Shown in pieces: positions 34,255 through 38,762 of a stretch of 38,762 nt of DNA. The stretch's first letter is position 1; every line of letters starts with the position of its first letter. The notes below the pieces were generated by a model. It was given only the letters and a program-made list of their open reading frames with translations. It searched no databases and was not told the origin of the DNA. The DNA is from Streptomyces sp. MMG1533 (GTDB lineage Bacteria; Actinomycetota; Actinomycetes; Streptomycetales; Streptomycetaceae): assembly GCF_001279775.1 (NCBI RefSeq), contig NZ_LGDG01000276.1, positions 1 through 38,762 of the forward strand, given 5' to 3'. Both the position numbers and the translations under genes were made by a program.

Positions 34255-34938
34255 TCAGTAGCCGGAGGGTCGCACCAGGCCCGACTCGTACGCGAACACC
34301 GCCGCCTGGGTACGGTCCCGCAGGCCCAGCTTCACCAGGATCCGGCCCACGTGGGTCTTCACCGTCTGCTCGGCGACGACGAGCCGCTCGGCGATCTCCG
34401 CGTTCGACAGGCCCTGGGCGATCAGCGCGAGCACCTCCGTCTCCCTCTCGGTCAGACCGCCCACACGTTCCTTGAGCGGGGCGCGAGGTCTGTCGTCCAG
34501 GCGGGAGAACTCGGCGATCAGCCGCCGGGTGATGCCCGGCGCGAGCAGCGCGTCCCCGGCCGCCACGATCCGCACCGCCTCGGCGAGCTTGTCCGCGGAC
34601 GCGTCCTTGAGCAGGAACCCGGAGGCGCCGGCCCTGAGCGCCTCGTACACGTACTCGTCGAGGTCGAAGGTGGTGAGCACCAGCACCTTGATGTGCGGTA
34701 GCTCGGCGGTGATGCGGCGGGTGGCCTCGATGCCGCCCAGCTCGGGCATGCGGATGTCCATGAGGACGACGTCCGGGGCGAGTTCGGCGACCTTGGCGAC
34801 GGCGTCCAGGCCGTCCACCGCCTGGCCGATGACGTCGATGTCGGGCTGGGTGTTGAGCAGCACGGTGAAGCCCTGCCGGACCATCTGCTGGTCGTCGGCG
34901 ATGAGTACGCGGATGGTGCCGCCGGTGCCGCTCGTCAT
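34255..34938 (-). CDS. NarL/LuxR-family response regulator
   Basis: The 227-residue regulator has a receiver with D15-D16, phosphorylated D61 in VVLMDIRMPEL, and GFLLKDAS. The LuxR DNA-binding domain (about 163-223) contains LTERETEVLALIAQGLSN and AEIAERLVVAEQTVKTHVGRI. It differs from the neighbouring paralogue in the recognition segment by only a few residues (AESTIKTHVS versus AEQTVKTHVG). ATG 34938 overlaps the kinase stop as ATGA. The pair of operons looks like a duplication that then diverged, mostly in the sensor halves. Confidence 0.95.
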   Translation of the reverse strand: MTSGTGGTIRVLIADDQQMVRQGFTVLLNTQPDIDVIGQAVDGLDAVAKVAELAPDVVLMDIRMPELGGIEATRRITAELPHIKVLVLTTFDLDEYVYEALRAGASGFLLKDASADKLAEAVRIVAAGDALLAPGITRRLIAEFSRLDDRPRAPLKERVGGLTERETEVLALIAQGLSNAEIAERLVVAEQTVKTHVGRILVKLGLRDRTQAAVFAYESGLVRPSGY

Positions 34939-36362
34939 GGGGTCTCTTCTCCTGTCGGGGGTGTGATTGCGTCGTTCCGCCCACCGGCGTCGGTGGCTGC
35001 CTGCGCGCCGTCCTGCGCGCCGTCCTTCGGGAGGAACGCGGTGACCGCGAAGCCGCCGTGGAGCGTCCTGGTCGCGGTGACGTGCCCGCCGAGCATCGCG
35101 GCGCGCTCGCGCATGCCGAGCAGGCCGTGACCGACGCCGGGCGAGGGCGGGACGGGTTGCTGCGGGCGGGAGTTGATGACTCCGATGTACAGCCCGCGGG
35201 GGAAGTGGTGGATCTCGACGCGCACGGTCGAGCCCGGTGCGTGCCGCAGCGCGTTGCTCAGCGCCTCCTGGACGATCCTGTACGCCGACAGCTCCAGCCC
35301 CGGCGGATAGGCGGGCGGGCCCCCTTCGGGTCGTTCGACGCTGGTGACGACGTCCAGCCCGGCGGCACGGGTGTTCTCGATCAGGGCGTCGAGGCGGTCG
35401 AGCGTGGGTTGTGGGGAGTCCGGGGCGGAGCCGGTGGCGGCCTCGCCCAGGCCGTAGGGGTCCTCGGGGTTCTCGGAGCGCAGGACGCCGAGGACGCGGC
35501 GCAGTTCGGCGAGCGCCTCGAGGGCGTTGTCCCGGATGCCGGCGAGGTTCTCCTTCAGTTCCTCGGACGGGTTCTCCACGAGGTGCGGGGCGACCTGGGC
35601 CTGGATGGAGATCACCGACATGTGGTGCGCGACCACGTCGTGCAGTTCGCGCGCGATACGGCTGCGCTCCTCCAGGAGGGTGCGGCGGGCCCGTTCCTCC
35701 GCCGTGATCGTCTCCTGCTCCACGAGTTGGCTGCGGGCCTCGCTGCGGCCGCGCAGGGCGATGCCGACGAGGACGGTCGCTGCGAAGACGGCGATCGCGA
35801 CCGTGCCGGTCCCGGAGTACCGCTGTGCGCCGACGACGCCCTGGAGGACGAAGGTCGCGAGGGCCGTAACGGCGAGGGCTCCTGCCGCTCTGCGGGTGGA
35901 CAGGCGCAGGGCGAGGAGGAGGAAGACGAGGGCGTGGGCCAGGACAGCGGGGGTGGTCCAGGGCCAGTTGGGGCCCGGGAGAGGGGTGTCCGCGAGGTTG
36001 GGGCGTACGGCTGCCGCGGTCACGATCGTGGTGGCGAGGGACAGGGCCCAGGCGCTGCCGGGGCGGCGGATGGCCAGCAGGACGGCTGCGGCCTGGAGCG
36101 CCCCGGCGAACAGGCCCTTTGCCGTGCTGAGTTGGTAGTCCGCGCTGATCTCGTTGCCGCCGGCCAGGAAGATGCCCAGTGCCGCCCACAGGAGCAGGAG
36201 GTAGGTGAGAAGGCGGAGCCGGCGGTGGGCGGGGAAGAGAGCGGGAACGGGGGTAGGGGTGGGGGTGGGTACGGGTGGCCCCTGAAGGGGCTTGGTGCCG
36301 TCGGCGGGCCTCCCTTCGCCGTTCGCGTCCCCTTCGCCGTTCACATCGCCAACCCTAGGCAC
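34935..36362 (-). CDS. HisKA_3-type sensor histidine kinase
   Basis: The kinase is 475 residues if it starts at GTG 36362. A polar N-terminus has a direct repeat (NGEGDANGEG) and proline-threonine pairs (PTPTPTPVP). Membrane helices lie at about 50-200. The phosphoacceptor is H241 in ARELHDVVAHHMSVI, and the ATPase domain has QEALSNALRHAPG and GVGHGLLGMRERA. GTG 36362 overlaps the acyltransferase stop by eight bases and has GAAGG about nine bases upstream, so coupling to that gene is possible. GTG 36344 is the alternative: TAGGGT ends seven bases before it, the leaderless pattern seen at other genes here. It pairs with the response regulator at 34255. Confidence 0.93.
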   Translation of the reverse strand: MPRVGDVNGEGDANGEGRPADGTKPLQGPPVPTPTPTPVPALFPAHRRLRLLTYLLLLWAALGIFLAGGNEISADYQLSTAKGLFAGALQAAAVLLAIRRPGSAWALSLATTIVTAAAVRPNLADTPLPGPNWPWTTPAVLAHALVFLLLALRLSTRRAAGALAVTALATFVLQGVVGAQRYSGTGTVAIAVFAATVLVGIALRGRSEARSQLVEQETITAEERARRTLLEERSRIARELHDVVAHHMSVISIQAQVAPHLVENPSEELKENLAGIRDNALEALAELRRVLGVLRSENPEDPYGLGEAATGSAPDSPQPTLDRLDALIENTRAAGLDVVTSVERPEGGPPAYPPGLELSAYRIVQEALSNALRHAPGSTVRVEIHHFPRGLYIGVINSRPQQPVPPSPGVGHGLLGMRERAAMLGGHVTATRTLHGGFAVTAFLPKDGAQDGAQAATDAGGRNDAITPPTGEETP

Positions 36363-37569
36363 CGCGGGATGCCTTCGCTTGCCTGGACTTCGGGTGAGGG
36401 TGGGAGCGGATTACTCGGGACGTTCGGTTGTGGGGGCGGCGGGGCCCCTGTTCGTAGGAGCGGAAAGCCGTCCAGCAGATGGCCAGGGTCAGGGCGAACA
36501 GAGGGAGCCAGGTCAGGCGGGTGGCCACCCAGGTCAGGTCGTCGGGGGGCGTGTGGAGGCCGGGGAGGTGGCCTGCCAGGAGGGCCGTGGCCGTGGTGGC
36601 CATGAGGGCCGTCTGGTGCCAGAGGAAGATCGTCATCGCGGAGAGGTTGACCAGGGCCACCGACGCCCAGGCCAGGGGGCGGCGCATCGCCCGGCGCAGG
36701 CGGTCGCGCAGGAGCAGGGCCAGGCCGCACTGGGCCAGGCCGAAGGTGACTGCGGCCAGGGTCGGCGGGTTGAGGTTGGAGACCTCGGCGCCGGGGACGC
36801 CGACCATCGACGCCGGATAGTGGGCGAGGACGACCAGCAGGGCCGTGGTCGCCGCCCCGCCGGTCAGCAGGAGCCAGCCCGCGCGACGGCTGTCCAACTC
36901 GCCGCGGGTCCAGGCGGCTCCCAGGGTGTAGGGCACCAGCCAGCCGGCCGCCACGTTCACCCAGCCGAGCCAGGACGGGCCGCCCAGGCCGAAGCGGAGA
37001 AGGTCCACGTGGAGGACGACGGCCAGGGGCCAGAGTGGGTTGAGCCGGAGCAGAAGGGGCGTCGCCGCCGTCAGGGCGGCGAAGACCGCCAGGAACCACA
37101 GCGGGGACAACGCCAGTTTGACCAGCGCGCGGACCGTTTCGGACTCGGCGCCCGTGAGGAGGAGCGCCGTCGCGGTCACCGTCCACAGGGTGAGGACGGC
37201 CGCGACCGGTTTGAACAGGCGGGACAGACGGGCCGTCAGCCACTGGCCGTATGTCGTGCCACGGGCGCGTGCCGAGGTGTAGCCGCGTGTGGCCACATGG
37301 CCGCCCACCAGGAAGAACACCGCCAGCGTCTGGAAGACCCAGGAGATCGGGGCCAGCCAGGGCATGTGCTGGAGCGGGCTCGCGGTGTGCAGTCCGCCGC
37401 CGTCCGCCACCAGCGCGGTCACCAGCCAGTGGCCGAGGACCACGCCGAGGATGGCGAAGGCGCGCAGGGCGTCGACCGCGCGGTCCCGGTCGGCGGGGGT
37501 GGCGGCGTCGACCCGGTCGGCGCCCTGTCGTATGCCCTTCCACGCGCGGCGCAGGGTCGTCTCACGCAT
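36355..37569 (-). CDS. membrane-bound acyltransferase (Acyl_transf_3 family)
   Basis: The 404-residue protein has about ten membrane helices. The family's catalytic histidine region is DRAVDALRAFAILGVVLGHW at about 28-47, and a later FFLVGGHVATRGYTSARARG carries the conserved arginine loop. Family members transfer acetyl or other acyl groups from the cytoplasmic side onto sugars, peptidoglycan, lipids or antibiotics. The acceptor is not predictable. The preceding gene (37562 onward) overlaps it by eight bases (ATGCGTGA), and GGAGGTGA, a near-perfect ribosome site four bases before ATG 37569, lies inside that gene. They are therefore coupled. The C-terminus is basic. Confidence 0.88.
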   Translation of the reverse strand: MRETTLRRAWKGIRQGADRVDAATPADRDRAVDALRAFAILGVVLGHWLVTALVADGGGLHTASPLQHMPWLAPISWVFQTLAVFFLVGGHVATRGYTSARARGTTYGQWLTARLSRLFKPVAAVLTLWTVTATALLLTGAESETVRALVKLALSPLWFLAVFAALTAATPLLLRLNPLWPLAVVLHVDLLRFGLGGPSWLGWVNVAAGWLVPYTLGAAWTRGELDSRRAGWLLLTGGAATTALLVVLAHYPASMVGVPGAEVSNLNPPTLAAVTFGLAQCGLALLLRDRLRRAMRRPLAWASVALVNLSAMTIFLWHQTALMATTATALLAGHLPGLHTPPDDLTWVATRLTWLPLFALTLAICWTAFRSYEQGPRRPHNRTSRVIRSHPHPKSRQAKASRGA

Positions 37570-38762
37570 GGGTCACCTCCGAGGTCTCGCCGAGGACGAT
37601 CCGGGCAAGGTTGGCCAGGGCGACCGAGCCCGGTGCGAAGTAGTCGCTGTGGCCGCCGTCGCCCGCGGCGAAGACCCGGGCGCCGAAGGACGGCGAGACG
37701 GGGTCGGTGCCGAACCCGACGGTCGTGCCGAACAGGTCCGCCCTGATGTGCGGCACCTCCCGCACCCAGTCGTCACTGCCCCGGGCCGCCCAGACGCGGG
37801 CCCGGGTGTGCAGGGCCGCCGTGGAGTCGACGCCGGTGCCGGGGCTGCCGACCAGGGCGATGTCGTCCACGTCCAGCGAGGAAGCGGCGCCGGAGGCCGC
37901 ACTGCCGCAGACCACCGAGCCGTACGAGTGGCAGAGCAGGGAGAGCTGCGCCTGCCGGCCGACGATGCCGCGCAGTTGCCGTATGAACTCCCGCAGATGC
38001 GGGGCCGCCTGCTCGGCTCGGCCCGTCGTCGTGACCGTCGCGCTGATCGTGCCCGGCGTCTCGTAGCCCAGCCAGGCCACGACGGCGGTGCGGGGGCCGG
38101 TGGCCGCGGCGGACTGCCGTACGAGCTCCTTCTGCAAGTGGGCCGCGGTCGCGCGGAAGCGGTCGTACGTGTCGAGTGAGGTGTCGGAGCCGGGGACCAG
38201 GACCGCTATGCGGTCGGCGTGGGCCAGGTCTCCGAAGACCTCCGTCGCCCGGCCGGAACCGCGGCCGTCGAAGGCGAGGTAGTCGCGGGACGGGCCGGCC
38301 ATGGCACGGTCCGCCGCGGCGCGCTCCCGGTCGCCGTGGGCAGCGGCCATGCCGGACGCCTCCTCGGCGTTGGCCCGGTTCGCCGCGTACGCCTCGTCCA
38401 GCGTGGCCGCCGTCACCGAAGCGAGGGCGGCCGGAGCCGGGGCGGGGACCTGGGGCCGGGCCGCGGCGGAGAGGGGAGCGACGACTGCGGCGGTGATGAG
38501 GCCGGCGAGGATGCCACGCCGCCATCTCTGCGAGCGGCGCCGCCTGCCGACTTCCTCAGCGGTCGTGGCTTCGGCCGGCGTGGCTGCGGTCACGGCTTCG
38601 GCCCCCGTGGCTTCGGTCACGGCTTCAGCCGCCGCGGCTGCGGTCACGGCTTCGGCCCCCGTGGCTTCGGCGTTCGCAGCTCCAGCCGCCGTGGCTTCGG
38701 CGTTCGCAGCTCCAACGGCCGCTGCTCCTGGCGCAGGAGCCCCCGCCGCAGGAGCCACGACC
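37562..38762 (-). CDS. DUF1023-type alpha/beta hydrolase, start at or beyond the window edge
   Basis: At least 398 residues are visible; a GTG at 38758 is a possible start, but the frame is open to the edge. An Ala/Glu/Thr-rich repeated cytoplasmic segment (about 1-70) comes first. RRRRSQRWRRG precedes a membrane or signal helix (GILAGLITAAVVAPLSAAA). The outer domain is a DUF1023 hydrolase: AVLVPGSDTSLDTYDRF, nucleophile serine in LLCHSYGSVVCG, and the probable catalytic His in GDGGHSDYF. The elbow reads C-H-S-Y-G instead of G-x-S-x-G. It is probably exported or membrane-anchored. Substrate is unknown; linkage to an acyltransferase suggests acyl-ester chemistry. Confidence 0.82.
   Translation of the reverse strand, partial: VVAPAAGAPAPGAAAVGAANAEATAAGAANAEATGAEAVTAAAAAEAVTEATGAEAVTAATPAEATTAEEVGRRRRSQRWRRGILAGLITAAVVAPLSAAARPQVPAPAPAALASVTAATLDEAYAANRANAEEASGMAAAHGDRERAAADRAMAGPSRDYLAFDGRGSGRATEVFGDLAHADRIAVLVPGSDTSLDTYDRFRATAAHLQKELVRQSAAATGPRTAVVAWLGYETPGTISATVTTTGRAEQAAPHLREFIRQLRGIVGRQAQLSLLCHSYGSVVCGSAASGAASSLDVDDIALVGSPGTGVDSTAALHTRARVWAARGSDDWVREVPHIRADLFGTTVGFGTDPVSPSFGARVFAAGDGGHSDYFAPGSVALANLARIVLGETSEVTHA
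38563..38714 (-). repeat. coding tandem repeats in the hydrolase N-terminus
   Basis: A 34-base segment beginning GCTGCGGTCACGGCTTCGG occurs at 38583 and again at 38637 (period 54). A 24-base segment beginning GTGGCTTCGGCGTTCGCAG occurs at 38661 and 38691 (period 30). All periods are multiples of three and encode AEAVT- and ANAEAT-type units, so copy number could change without breaking the frame. Confidence 0.85.

Noticed and set aside
30111..38762. Secondary-metabolite gene cluster around the P450 and exporter
   Set aside because: No synthase, synthetase or other scaffold-building enzyme is present; the P450, acyltransferase and exporter sit among regulators and look like ordinary chromosomal genes.

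Overview
The window is chromosomal DNA of very high G+C from an actinomycete, almost certainly Streptomyces. The support is the codon bias, GTG and TTG starts, many apparent leaderless genes, Tat and lipoprotein signals, an extracellular-domain Ser/Thr kinase and a DUF1023 hydrolase. A purA gene lies near a CYP107U-like P450 gene, which from memory resembles a Streptomyces core-chromosome order; a search should confirm this. I see no phage, IS element, CRISPR array, tRNA or rRNA. No gene-free stretch exceeds about 300 bases.

Layout. 1-5.5 kb: a truncated SLATT-type membrane protein; a membrane-tethered PstS-like protein; a Ser/Thr kinase with an extracytoplasmic domain; and a DJ-1/PfpI + MarR operon with a palindrome cluster in front. 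5.6-9 kb: a class III aminotransferase followed by a GntR regulator with a 36-bp near-palindrome before it, then two small genes of unknown function. 9.1-11.8 kb: a Tat-exported 5'-nucleotidase and a Uma2 protein. 11.8-19.9 kb: a carbohydrate locus, with a LacI repressor divergent from a GH127 beta-L-arabinofuranosidase, a sugar ABC importer without its ATPase, and a secreted clan-A-like glycosidase with a ricin-type domain, closed by a hairpin terminator.

20-25.5 kb: purA; a divergent protein that looks like a degenerate diacylglycerol kinase; a second Uma2 protein; and eutB-eutC divergent from an ethanolamine permease. 27-30.4 kb: a MarR/GbsR regulator divergent from a drug-type ABC exporter, with a palindrome over the exporter -35 box, then a small membrane protein. 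30.4-38.8 kb, all minus strand: a cytochrome P450, a VOC protein, two tandem paralogous NarL-type two-component systems, a membrane acyltransferase and an alpha/beta hydrolase that runs to the window edge.

The clearest functional unit is the arabinoside locus. The secreted enzyme would cut a plant glycan outside the cell, the lipoprotein and permeases would import the oligosaccharide, the cytoplasmic GH127 would release L-arabinose, and the LacI repressor would sense a product. The ethanolamine genes form a minimal unit without microcompartment proteins. The least described items are the SLATT/tethered-binding-protein pair, the secreted glycosidase of unassigned family, the palindromes at 7.1 and 21.4 kb, and the 12-bp repeat that runs into the purA stop codon.
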